The translations under genes were made by a program, and so were the position numbers. The notes beneath the pieces are model-generated. The model was not told the DNA's origin, made no database searches, and saw nothing but the letters and a program-made list of their open reading frames with translations. From Prorocentrum cordatum (Eukaryota; Sar; Dinophyceae; Prorocentrales; Prorocentraceae), in assembly GCA_963575745.1 (NCBI GenBank), contig CAUYUJ010007236.1, positions 335,001 through 399,000 of the forward strand: a stretch of DNA of 64,000 nt, in the 5' to 3' direction. Below, in pieces: positions 42,746-52,580 of the stretch. How positions within the stretch are numbered: the stretch's first letter is position 1; each line of letters begins with the position of its first letter.

Positions 42746-43423
42746 TTGTATGTTTGTGGGCCCCTTCATTCATACTGGGTGTCCCGAGGAATCTCCTCGA
42801 TCCGCCTCTCCGTGCTCGCCCTCTTCAGATGTTGGCAGTCCGCTGTTCCTCCCTCGCCTGTCTTCCCTCTTGCGCCTTCCGTGCCTCCCATCCCTCCCGG
42901 GTCTGTGCCCCGAGTTCTCCGCCGACGCTGCCACTTCCACAGTGCCGTCGTACCAGAGCTGCCGCTCGGTTCGTGCGTGGCTTGCAGAGCACGCTTGCCT
43001 CACCAGGGCATCCGGCACGCCCGATTGCCCCCAGGTGCTCTGGCAGAAGTAGGAATTTATTTCGACGTGCCGTTGGCACGAATTCGCGCATCGGAATTCG
43101 TGAATTCGCGTTTGTTGGGTAGATGCGCATTGGTCCACTTCGACGTGCTTGTTCTCCGCCCACAGGGACCTGTCGCGTCGTGGCATGAAACGGGGCCGCC
43201 CGCTACCGTCGTCCCGTCGTCTGGTCCTCTCCTCTGGTCGGTCTTGTTGCTTTGTTGATGTGTCGTCTGTTTCCGTCGTCTTCCCGTCGTTTGTCCGTCG
43301 CTATTGTTGATGCGTGTCCGTTTCCGTCGTCTTCTTCTCTCCTCCCGGCTATCCTTCTGTGATGGTTGTCCACCGCTCTCCTCGTGCCCTTGCTCGCCCA
43401 CCCTTGAGGAGAGGGTGGACAGA
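42746..43423. other. No recognised gene
   Basis: Small palindromes at 43,067-43,082 (CGTGCCGTTGGCACG) and 43,080-43,111 (repeated GAATTCG). CCGTCGTC-rich DNA at 43,200-43,350. Confidence 0.4.
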
Positions 43424-43490
43424 GAGAGAGAGAGACAAAACAAAAAAACAAAACACAAGCAACCACCAAGAGAGAGAGAGAGAGAGAGAT
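43424..43490 (+). repeat. GA microsatellite
   Basis: Two GAGAGA runs, the longer at 43,470-43,488, separated by AACAAAACAAAAAAACAAAA. Confidence 0.9.
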
Positions 43491-43707
43491 AACAAAAACA
43501 GGAAACGCGGGAAGGTCATCGAGAGGGGACGACGAGGACGAGGCCAGCAGATGAAGGAGAATGGGAGCAGGACGAGAATGGCAGCAGTCAGTCGTTGGAG
43601 TGGTTATTGTGCACGCTCCGCGTATTCATTCAGACAGTGCCATACGCTCCTTGGTCAAGTACCTGCTAGAGTAGAACCCCACCATTTTCGAGCAATGGAC
43701 GGAATTC

Positions 43708-44270
43708 GTGGTGCAATACGGCGATGGGATAACAGGCGATAAGACCGATGAAGGGTCGTGGCCCCCAGGGCGTCTTCGCCAGTTCCTGGTCAAGATCTAC
43801 GGAGAGACGATCCCCGACAACTGCCACCCCCCCAGCATCCCATGGGACGGCCAGCGGGCCGCGGCGGCACGAGTGATTCTAACGAGAGCCAGCGGGATGT
43901 ATGAGGCCAGGTGGTGCATGTACGCTGCCGACCTAGCTGAACAGCGGGGCCAGTGTCCCCTCCGCCAGCGGCTCAGCACCCTATTGACAGACCTTATGGG
44001 GATGGACCCCACTGCCCTCGCCGACGGAACCATCAGAATGCTCGCCAACCGAGACCCGCTCGAGACAGGCACGGACACCGCTACAGCAACCGAGTATCCA
44101 GCGGCGACCTGGCTAAACAGAACAGGCGAGGCAGCAGACACCCCCCCAGCAGACAGCCACGGCCCAGAGCGGGATGCTGCTCCAGGCCGCCCCTCCGGAG
44201 CAGACCCGCATGCCCCAGGAGCCGACGGGGCCAACGATCCTCCTGCGGAAAGAGTAGGCCCTTCCAGCCA
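43708..44270 (+). CDS. Gag-like protein, first part
   Basis: Helical N-terminal region (PPGRLRQFLVKIYGETIPDN, RVILTRASGMYEARWCMYAA, then RQRLSTLLTDLMGMDP), followed by Pro/Asp-rich disorder. FEQWTEFVVQYGDGITGD continues the frame upstream to a TAG near 43,672. The frame closes at 44,370, but the acidic linker continues in frame +2 from about 44,270 (KTEGEPEAPDWDEDARSESD), so a 1-base frame change lies at about 44,255-44,275. The layout recalls retrotransposon Gag/ORF1 proteins, but I recognise no Pfam-level motif. Confidence 0.45.
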
Positions 44271-45457
44271 GCCAGACAGGCAAAACCGAGGGCGAACCCG
44301 AGGCCCCCGATTGGGACGAGGATGCGAGGAGCGAGTCAGACACAGCCCAAGACACGAGCCCAGCCGCTAGCCCGACACCAGTGGCGGACGAAGGCGAGGA
44401 AGAGGACCCCTTCGACCCCCTAAACGTCCTTAAGAACACGCCCACAAGGACCAATTCCTGGACCCCGTTCTCACAAACCGTCGATCGAGCTGCCACCCGG
44501 GAGGTTAGGAGTGCGAGAGACAGCTCAGAGAGGGCAAGCAGCTCTGCCTGGGACATCATGGGTGCCAGGGACGACCGCACCCTCAGCCGCACGGCAGGAG
44601 ACAAGGGACGCCACCGGCCTGCGTCAGAAGACACAAAGGACGGGGAAGGACGTGCCGCCAAATCACCAAGGGGCAACCCCTCGCGAACGGAGATCCACAA
44701 GGCGCCCTGGAGACACGTCAGGATCGCACAGCCACGCCGCGAAGACCCGAGCGACCCCATGGGAGGCCATCCCATGTACATGCGTACCGTAGCAACTGCA
44801 GACGTGGAAAGGGACGAAACAGTGCAGGACAATATTGTACGCCTACAGAAGAGGCTGGGAGGAGCGTTCAATGGCATATGGGGCGCATGGGTCAGGGGGG
44901 CTGCCCTGGAGCTCAGCGGAAGCCGCAAGAGCAACCCCAAACTGAACACGGTCCAGACGAGCGCTGAATTCTTCGAAGCTTGGAGCGACGCAGGGCACGA
45001 TGCTTACAAGATGGACAGTGAGCTGGGGCTCAACGTCAACGAGACAGCAGTCAGGGACAAGTACGTGAAAATCATGCGCCACGATTCCCGTGCACACGCT
45101 CAGCGCGACCACGACAGCAACGGCAGGCCCGCCCCATGGACAGCTGAGGGCAGAGCGGCCGCCGCCGTGGCCACACAGGACCGCTGGGCCGGAGCCATCG
45201 GCACAGCCACCCCCAGCCAGCGGCAGGGCTGGCAGGAGTGGAGCTCGTGGGATCGGTGCGACGCCCCCTGGACGGACGCAGATTGGAAGGGAAAGGGCAA
45301 GCGGTACTCCCCCAGGGGGGCGACTGGCGCACGGACAAGCGCGCCCGCTGGTGGGCAAGGGGCGACCCCTGCACCCAGGGCTGACTGTGCCGGGCCCACC
45401 AGAGGCGCTCCTGGCCAACGAAATCGGCCCCTCCTTACCCGCTCTTCGAGCCCCTGA
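44271..45457 (+). CDS. Gag-like protein, second part
   Basis: An acidic linker, then DEGEEEDPFDPLNVLKNTPT and a long polar, probably disordered stretch. A compact helical part follows (ETVQDNIVRLQKRLGGAFNG, AEFFEAWSDAGHDAYKMDSE), then a basic Gly/Lys/Arg C-terminus (WKGKGKRYSPRGATGAR) fit for nucleic-acid binding. No zinc knuckle is seen. The stop is TGA at 45,455. No pol-like frame follows, so if this is a retroelement gag, the rest is missing. Confidence 0.45.
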
Positions 45458-46916
45458 GAGGCGCCCCGCCCGGCTCAGGGCCCAATGCCTAGGGGCAACC
45501 TCTGCTGGGGCGCAGGTTGCCCTGCATCTCACCCTCGGCGCAGCATAGCTAGACGGCCCACACTGGACAAGTGGACCGACCCCCTCTTTCGGGCCCAGTG
45601 GGGGGGTTCTCCCCCCAGCACCCGACATCGCACCCCCCTTGAAACGACAGGGGTCCAGCCCGCAGGACAGACAGGCCCCGGGCTCGCCCACTTTGCTGTC
45701 CGACGACGACAGCCACCCATCCGCTGGTGGCGGGGGGGCGGCCGCGGGAACACCCCCCCCCGCGCGCCAGCGGTTCGACCTGTTCAGGTCACAGTTTTGG
45801 CTATATCGACTCTAGCGGCGATCAGCTGCGGCCCCCGAGGACCAACCTTCAAGGGCCCACCCATCTTTCAAGGAACTGAGCGGCGATCAGCTGCGACCCC
45901 CTGCACCGACCACTTCCCCCATCCCATGTGCGAGGGGGCCTGAACTAGGAAAGAGGCGGCTCCCCCCCCGCCTCCCACTGCAGGAGCCAGACGGGCCCCC
46001 CCCGTCTTGGCCACGGGGCCCACCGACGTTCCGTCTGATGTTGTTGGTGGCGCCCCCCCCCTCCCAGGGCCACCCTCGCCCATCGCTGTTTGGGGCTGGT
46101 CCCCCCCCCCCTGCGGCGGTCCAGTGCGGCCCTGGGGGGCCGCGTGGCTTTCGTTGGCGGGCCCTGGGCCCGGGTGGGATGCGCCTGCGGCGGGCGTGGC
46201 CCTTCCCGCCCCCCGCTGTGCAGCCCCCCCCGGCGCGCCGCTTTGCGACTGCATCACGTCGCCCGTGCCAGCGCAGCGTGCCCCGTGAGGTATAGCACTT
46301 CTGCTCTCGGAGGCCCTCTGATCGGGTCCAGCTCGCCTCGCAGTGCCACCGCTCCAGTGCACTCCATCTCTACCTCTTAGCCGGCGATGCCCACCGCGCC
46401 CGCGAGCCCCACCACTCCCAGTGGCCTCGCCGTGCCGGCGCGCGCTGGACGGGTCGCAGTCGCACGGTTACCCCCGACATTGTGATGTGTCTGACTGGGG
46501 CTGGCGAGTGCGCTGATTGGTCCAGCCTTCAGCGCCAGGTACAATCCTTCAGGCCCGCCTTCAGCCCCCCCCCAGTGCGTTGCACCACCGCTCGCGACTG
46601 CTCAGCCAGCTTGGCTCGCGCAGGTCGCCCCCGGTGAATTCTGGTGATTTTGTCGACTCACCCCGGGACACATGGGCGACTCACCCCAGTGAGTTCTGGT
46701 CATTTTGTCCAGCGCACGTGCCCGAGCAAACTTGCAGTGCGCCAGCCAGTCCAGCGTCGCCCAGCCTGCAGCCGTCGTCTGAGGGGGCCGGCCGGTGCGC
46801 CTGTCCTAGCCAATTAGCCTCGCCCGTGGCCCGGACGTTGCCTTCGCCGCCTGACCCTTGTTTCGTGGCCGCGACCAAAAAAAGTACCCCCGCCGGCCCA
46901 TTCCAAAACGTTGCCG
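45458..46916. other. Very GC-rich sequence, no recognised gene
   Basis: GCGGCGATCAGCTGCG occurs twice (about 45,817 and 45,880). A CACCCCGG(G/T)GA... GTGAATTCTGGT(C/G)ATTTTGT direct repeat occurs at about 46,631 and 46,686. Pro/Ala/Arg frames on all six strands carry no motifs. Confidence 0.35.
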
Positions 46917-47183
46917 ATGAGAGCCGACGAGAAACGGACAGAAGAGATCCTGAAAGGATGCCTGGGCGGGTTGCTTTATTCGAGGAGGGCCAGGACAAGG
47001 AGGGTGGCGACGACGAGGACGAGGAGGAGAAGGAACAGGAGGGCGAACTCTGGAACGAGGAGGAGGAGGAAGAGGAGGAGGAGGTGGAAGAGGACTACGC
47101 GGATGTTGAGGAGGAAGACGAGGAGGCCAACGAGGAAGAGGAGGAACAACACGACGGCAACGAGAACGAAGCGGAGGAACAGG
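46917..47183 (+). other. Acidic Glu-rich open frame
   Basis: A frame open from 46,517 to 47,656 becomes Glu/Asp-rich here (EEEKEQEGELWNEEEEEEE). The composition derives from GAGGAGG-like DNA and could be low-complexity coding or non-coding. It runs straight through the spliced-leader relict that follows. Confidence 0.3.
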
Positions 47184-47221
47184 CCGTAACCATTGTAGCT
47201 CAAGAGCCATTTTGGCTCAAG
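47184..47221 (+). other. Tandem relict of the dinoflagellate spliced leader
   Basis: 47,184-47,204 matches the last 21 nt of the dinoflagellate spliced leader with three mismatches. 47,205-47,221 matches its last 17 nt exactly (AGCCATTTTGGCTCAAG). A double partial leader is the arrangement expected when a trans-spliced mRNA is reverse-transcribed into the genome, transcribed and trans-spliced again. The DNA directly downstream should therefore be an mRNA-derived copy, but I cannot identify the source gene. Confidence 0.8.
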
Positions 47222-49260
47222 CCGCGCGAAGAAGCCGGCATTTTCTCAACGGGGCGGCGGAGGGTCGCAGCCGTTGCCCCCGTCCGTTCCGCCACGCGTC
47301 GTTCTGTCATTCTTCCCGCTTCGTCCAGGGGTGGCAGAATGTCGCGCGCCGCCGCTCGAGGCGCGGCGGCGGCGATCAGCGCAGCTGGCGGGAGAGTTGT
47401 TGAAGGGCCTCTTCTGCGGAGGGGGTGGAGAAGGCGGTGCGCGAGGACAGGGCGGGCGTGGGTTTGCAATGTGCGGTTGCGCCTCGGCGGCCGAGAGCTG
47501 CCGGCGGCCTTGGCGGGCCCCCGGGCCCAGAACCTCGCGGAGGCACGGGCCCGCGCCGGCCGACGGGCGGGGAGAAGAGGCGGGCGCGCTCCCCGCTTCG
47601 GCCATCCTCGCCCACCAACCCGTGCGCCGCGGCAAAGCGCTCGCGCGCGGGCTTGACCGGGATTTTGCGAGCTTTGCGGAGCGCCGGCGCTGGCGCGGAA
47701 AAAACTTGGCTGGGTTCCAGCGGAGGTCCGCGCGCGGCCGCCCAGCAGCAGGCTGCGCCGGAGGCAGAGGGGCAGAATTTGGACGCAGAGCCTTGCTTGA
47801 TTGCACGTGCCCTTGTAAGCCGAGACGCGGCGCCGCCCCGCACGCTCCGCGCAGACCTCGCCCGCGCGGGCCCAAGCGCGCGCCGGGTCTTCGGGGGGCG
47901 CTCGCTGCAAAGGTCACCGCTCTTTTTCAGCGCGCGGCGGCGAAAGGCCCCCCGGCAGGGGCGCCGGGGGCGCGCGGCAGCGCATTCACAAAATTGCGGC
48001 TACCACGTGGCTATGCAAATTCATGTCCCCAGCTGAGGTCGGCGGACGCGGCGCTGCCAGAACAACGACGCGCGGGGCGCGGGTCGCCGGCGGCGCGCCG
48101 GCCCCGGCGGCGGTCGCGGCCAGCCCGTCGCCCCCCGCAGAGGGGGTGCCATCTGGATATAGAGGCGCAGCGTATCGGCTGCCCGCGGCGCTTCGTAGAT
48201 ATGACAGTCTGGCACGCGGCGCCGGGCGACGTCGCGGGCTTAGCCGCGGCCGCCGGCCGCGGCGGCGCCGCGGCAGCAGCGGCAGAGGCCGACAAGAGGC
48301 AGTGGTGCCCTGAGGGGCGCTGCGCTTGGCCGGTGCCTCCCCCAAGCAACGGGAGGGCGGCGCGGCAAGGCCGGTTTGCGCTGCGTCAGCCAGTTGGCGC
48401 GCCTGGTCGAGGCGGGCAACGCCGAGGCGGTCCGCAGCACCATGTGCCAGCGTGAGCTGTCCGTGGCCTTAAAATTAGGTCGGGCGCGTCCCCCTACAGG
48501 CGCATTATGGGCGACGCATTTAATTTTGCCGAAAACGAATTCAGCGATGTTCAGACTGCAGTATAACAATCGCCCCCATGTGTTTGTTGTGCCTATTTTT
48601 GAATTTTTTCCCTGTAGAGGGACAGGCCCGACTTACGCTTACAAAGAGCCACGGCATGGCAGCTCCGCAGTTGCGCTGGCCCCCGCGAAGACAGCCCCGC
48701 GTTAAGCGGGAGCTGGTTGAGCAAGCCAGTTGCATACAGCGCCGCGCGTTGCGGAACAGAGCCCAGGGCCGCGCCTTGAGAGCCAGCGGTTCCGCCATGT
48801 CCGCGGCTGGATTTTGGCGCAGGAGGGCGACGGGGAGGAGAAGGAGGAGGAGAAGAGGGAAGAAAAGTAGGACGAGGAGGAGAATGCGGACGTCGAGGGC
48901 GAGGACACCTTGAGGCTGATATTTCAAGATGTTTGAAAAAGTTCGGCCTCTTGGGGACGGCCCGTAGCAGGCTTTGACAGTACTTTCACCCTTCTCGCGG
49001 TCTTCTTTGGGCATCTTGGAGGCGCTCTGGCATGCATCTTGAACCATCCTCGGCTGTCATGAGCTTTCTTGGAGGACATCGCGGTCTATCTTGGGGGCTC
49101 CAGCTTCTCGCGAGATCCCAAAGCAAACTCGGGGAAGGGAGGGGGGGGGCACCCCTCCCCGAAGGAGGGGGGACTTCGGAGGGGAAATCAATAGCCTCTT
49201 TGACCACCTACGCCACGGGGGCTGGTGGGTTTGCATATTGTACATATATTGAAGGGGGTA
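47222..49260. other. GC-rich sequence downstream of the leader relict; no recognised gene
   Basis: A plus frame of 393 codons (47,274-48,455) and several minus frames are Arg/Ala/Gly/Pro-rich without motifs. 48,815-48,910 is GGAGGA-like. If the leader relict marks a retroposed mRNA, its body lies here, but the reading frame is not evident. Confidence 0.35.
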
Positions 49261-49441
49261 TCTTGCTTTGTACGGTAGGCATAACGTGAGTTCTGGCATC
49301 AATTCCGGCAAGAGCCAAGCGCGCCGCTTCAGATGTATGCCTCAACATGGTGTAATTTGGCATAGTTTGTCCACTTATGTGCGGACTTTGAGGGTAGCTC
49401 TTTGGGATATGTTATATATAATCGGGAGTATAGCTCGCGCG

Positions 49442-49460
49442 CCGTTGCCTTTGGCTCAAG
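49442..49460 (+). other. Possible spliced-leader relict upstream of gag
   Basis: CCGTTGCC followed by TTTGGCTCAAG aligns to the dinoflagellate leader with one substitution and a 2-nt deletion. It also lies in a GC hairpin (GCGCGCCGTTGCC and GGCACGCGCGC), so the resemblance could be partly accidental. Confidence 0.45.
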
Positions 49461-49504
49461 GCACGCGCGCCCGATTTGCCCGGATACCTGATTTGGTATT
49501 CGGT

Positions 49505-52030
49505 ATGTGCTGGAAAGACCGATACATCGATCTTATCCTATCTTACCCATCCACTCCCCATATCGTATTCCTTCGACATGGAATTGGATGCAATGTGACT
49601 TACCAGGCTCACTTTCGACTTGGTAGCGGAGCTGGCCGCACTCTCGTGTGGTCAGCTCTTGCTCTTCTCATCCTCATACTCTTCGGCGCGATCTTCGTGA
49701 CCACGTATCACCCTGCGCTACCACTCCCAGTGCGTTTACGAGGATCTATCCAAGAGCAAGAAGCAACACGAGAGGTACGACGTCTAGACAACAACATTGG
49801 TACCATATATTCTTCATCATTGCGCTACTATCAACCGCTCGGCAACGAGCCAAAAGCGCAGCACGTGAAGCATGGGCGGAGAGATCCGCCAGATAGAGCG
49901 CCTCGAAGACTCGACAAGGCGCTACCCCAGCGCGGCAACGCGCCTAATAACCACCCCTATATACACAGCCTTGGGCTGGTTATCTTCGCTATCATATGGT
50001 TTGCGCTGGGGGCAGCAATGGGACACATGCGCCGTGGAGAGAACAGCACCGATGGGCAAGCACATGGCCCATACTTGGACCCTCAAGGCAACGTACCTTT
50101 CCGCGAGTACGTTTATGAGGTCAACGCATGGCTCAGCGTCACAAGTGGACGTATGACGCCACAGGCCCAAGCGGCCGCCATACAACGCGGCCTGGGTGGC
50201 CTAGCGAGGACACTCGCCATGAGGGTACCACCTGACATTATAAACTATGGCGCTGACATCGATGGGGCCCGCACCGACCCAGTGACCTACATCATGTTCC
50301 TCCTAAGCATGAAGTTCGAGCGCCTGGATGATGAGCTTCAGCTCACTTCCGGCACGCAGCTCATCGACTTCCATTTGCCTCACGGAGAACGAATCGACGT
50401 CACCCTTACCCGATTCGAAATGGCCCGACTTGAGGCGCAGTCGGTGGGATTTGACCTTCCCAATTTCCAACTACTAACCGCGATCCTGTTCCGCGCCTTA
50501 GGCGTCGGCAACCAGCGAGCTATGCAACTCTTACAGCCACTCAATCATCAAATGCCCCGAACACAACAACAGTATGATGAGTTGCTGGAGAGGATGCGTT
50601 CGATAGGCCACCTATCAGAACGGTCTCCTGGCAATCTAGGTTCAGTGTTTGGAAGGGGAAGGGGATCTGATAGTGGGAATTTCTACACTACCTTAACCAC
50701 TGAAGCCCAGCCTGGAAACGGGCCCTCGAGCATATGGGCCGATGACCCTGGAGAATCCACTGCTCTACTAGCAGGGGATCGATCACAACCAAGCTGGGCA
50801 ACCAGCCCTCCTTCCAGAGAACCTCAACCACACCGTTCTTTATGGGGTGAATCAAACCCCCTAACCGACGGTGTATCCACCGACTTGGGAGACGATGCTT
50901 TCGACTCCGGCACCGACGCAGATACGATATCATCAGACGGTGTTGAAGCTTTGGATTGGTCAGATATTATGAATATGGAAAATGACAATCAGCGTGCTGA
51001 ACACTTGTTTTGGTTATTGCAACAGGCTAAACGGAGGTGGAGGAGTTTCACACGAAAACCCGTGCGTCGTGCTAGGAGGAGGATACGGAGGAGCTTCAAG
51101 GGAAAATGTAAAGGCAAACGGGGTCGTCGGAGGTTGAATGGACGAGGCATCACGGCCTTCCTCCAGAGGCTCTCATATGAACAGTATGATGAGATATTTT
51201 TCGGGGGAAAAGGCAGTGGAAAAGGCCGTGGAGAGACCTCAGGCAAAGGCAAAGGTAGGCGGGGAAACCCGCGAGGTAGAGACGGCCAGGTCTTAAAGTG
51301 CCATGAGTGTGATAGTGCCGACCATCTTGTGAGAGATTGTCCAGCGAAGGGAAATGGAAAGGGCAGGTCGACCGAAGTCCATTTTGGCTCAAGTGATCTG
51401 AGCCTCCAGGATTTTGAGGCCATGGAACAGATATTTTACACTTGGGTCAGTTGCATGGGCAACGTCGACGAGCTCGAGGCGCATGGTCATGGATTGTACG
51501 CGTACTACCTCGAGTACGTCCGCAGGTTCGTTGTTGGCAACAACGAGCTCACTCCCGTGGAACACGGAACGCTGGGAAACCAGCCTATATCTTTCTTCGA
51601 CTGGATGTTCGGGAACCCAGGCAACATCATGGCCTACGAGAGCAGTGACGAGGACGTCACTGTAGAGGCCTCGCCTTCAGAGGTTAACCGTAACCTCCAA
51701 CCTCCACCCGACCTCCCGCCTGGAAACGGGCCTACCTATCCCCGAAATTACGCTGAACTTATAGATATGGAATATCAAGCATTCGTTGCGGGCGCACCAG
51801 GGAACCCATATATACCCCCTGGTTCGCTTGCGCCAGGCGAGTACGGGCCACGCACACTACTGCAAACCCTCATGAGGATGCACGAGATATTAACTATAGC
51901 ATATCCTGAGAGTCAAGAGAGCATTGAGGCTGGCAACATGATGCTGCACGACACTGACGCTTGCGACGACTCGGAGTTGGCGTTGGCAGCCTTGACTCTT
52001 ATCGACAGCGTGCACCCTGAGGACGTGTAG
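49505..52030 (+). CDS. Copia Gag-like protein with two hydrophobic segments and CCHC knuckle
   Basis: The frame is open from 49,268; 49,505 is the first ATG after the leader-like sequence. Two strongly hydrophobic segments come first (LVWSALALLILILFGAIFV at about 49,646; LGLVIFAIIWFALGAAMG at about 49,972), unusual for Gag. The capsid-like part starts at about 50,090 (REYVYEVNAWLSVTSGRMTP) and runs to about 50,620. A basic stretch with KGKCKGKRGRRR is followed by the zinc knuckle CHECDSADHLVRDC (about 51,299-51,342), the RNA-binding CCHC module of Gag. It ends at TAG (52,028-52,030), but the same frame stays open to 52,714, so suppression or a nonsense mutation are both possible. xGNxP motifs start already at 49,837, supporting translation from before the capsid. 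Confidence 0.75.
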   Translation: MCWKDRYIDLILSYPSTPHIVFLRHGIGCNVTYQAHFRLGSGAGRTLVWSALALLILILFGAIFVTTYHPALPLPVRLRGSIQEQEATREVRRLDNNIGTIYSSSLRYYQPLGNEPKAQHVKHGRRDPPDRAPRRLDKALPQRGNAPNNHPYIHSLGLVIFAIIWFALGAAMGHMRRGENSTDGQAHGPYLDPQGNVPFREYVYEVNAWLSVTSGRMTPQAQAAAIQRGLGGLARTLAMRVPPDIINYGADIDGARTDPVTYIMFLLSMKFERLDDELQLTSGTQLIDFHLPHGERIDVTLTRFEMARLEAQSVGFDLPNFQLLTAILFRALGVGNQRAMQLLQPLNHQMPRTQQQYDELLERMRSIGHLSERSPGNLGSVFGRGRGSDSGNFYTTLTTEAQPGNGPSSIWADDPGESTALLAGDRSQPSWATSPPSREPQPHRSLWGESNPLTDGVSTDLGDDAFDSGTDADTISSDGVEALDWSDIMNMENDNQRAEHLFWLLQQAKRRWRSFTRKPVRRARRRIRRSFKGKCKGKRGRRRLNGRGITAFLQRLSYEQYDEIFFGGKGSGKGRGETSGKGKGRRGNPRGRDGQVLKCHECDSADHLVRDCPAKGNGKGRSTEVHFGSSDLSLQDFEAMEQIFYTWVSCMGNVDELEAHGHGLYAYYLEYVRRFVVGNNELTPVEHGTLGNQPISFFDWMFGNPGNIMAYESSDEDVTVEASPSEVNRNLQPPPDLPPGNGPTYPRNYAELIDMEYQAFVAGAPGNPYIPPGSLAPGEYGPRTLLQTLMRMHEILTIAYPESQESIEAGNMMLHDTDACDDSELALAALTLIDSVHPEDV
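51371..51393 (+). other. Spliced-leader relict inside the gag frame
   Basis: ACCGAAGT then CCATTTTGGCTCAAG aligns to the whole dinoflagellate leader with one substitution and one inserted base. The last 15 nt match exactly. It lies about 30 nt after the CCHC knuckle and is translated as TEVHFGSSD. Confidence 0.75.
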
Positions 52031-52580
52031 AGGCATGCGTGGTACTCCCGAGGGAGATGGCGCGAGGCCCTTGAAAGGGCCATCGCCAATCGCGGCCAGG
52101 CTCTTCCTCCGCCAGGATGGGGTCTCCAGGCGGCGGGACTATGGCCAAACCATACTGCCATGCACAACATTGCCGGGCAGCCTGTGCTCGGCAACGAGCC
52201 TGAGCCGACAACCGTGCCGCCTACCCCGGGGCAGCCGAGCGACGCTCAGACGCCGGCTATGCAGGGAAACCTGCCCGTCCCGGCTGCACCGACGGCCATC
52301 ATCATTGGCAGTTCTACATCAGAAGATGAAGAGGGCGATGGTTGCGGGCTGTGCGAGGATGAAGCCACAATCCTCATGATGGAGGTCACCGGTGAGGAAG
52401 AGGTGGACTTTGATCCTGACGAGCCTGACGCACCATCACCATCGGCACAAGCGCCAATTGCGCCGGGCTCCAGCCAGCAGGGAAACCTGCCTCTATTAGT
52501 CGATCCACCCGGGGTCGCACAGGAGCTTCCGCAGGCGCCACCGCCGGCTTCCACTCAGGCTGCTTCGGCAGCCTCCTCTG
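52031..52580 (+). CDS. Spacer after the gag stop (same frame), acidic
   Basis: It continues the gag frame past the TAG: LGNEP, two QGNLP motifs, and an acidic segment (STSEDEEGDGCGLCEDEATI, EEEVDFDPDEPDAPSPS). The frame stays open to 52,714, but conserved-looking sequence moves to frame 0 from about 52,581, so a frame change lies at about 52,560-52,640. No domain is recognised. It probably forms a flexible linker between Gag and the Tpt1-like part. Confidence 0.5.

Noticed and set aside
44113-44949. Minus-strand ORF of 278 codons over the gag-like gene
   Set aside because: It is a shadow of the plus-strand frames, which show the acidic/basic domain layout and continue across the frame change.
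47274-48455. 393-codon ORF after the leader relict as the retroposed gene
   Set aside because: Arg/Ala/Gly-rich composition equals that of the other frames, and no domain is recognisable. It is kept only as unassigned sequence.
49268-49504. Gag start at 49,268
   Set aside because: That codon is TTG, and the stretch up to 49,460 probably belongs to an LTR or leader. The first ATG after the leader-like sequence is 49,505.
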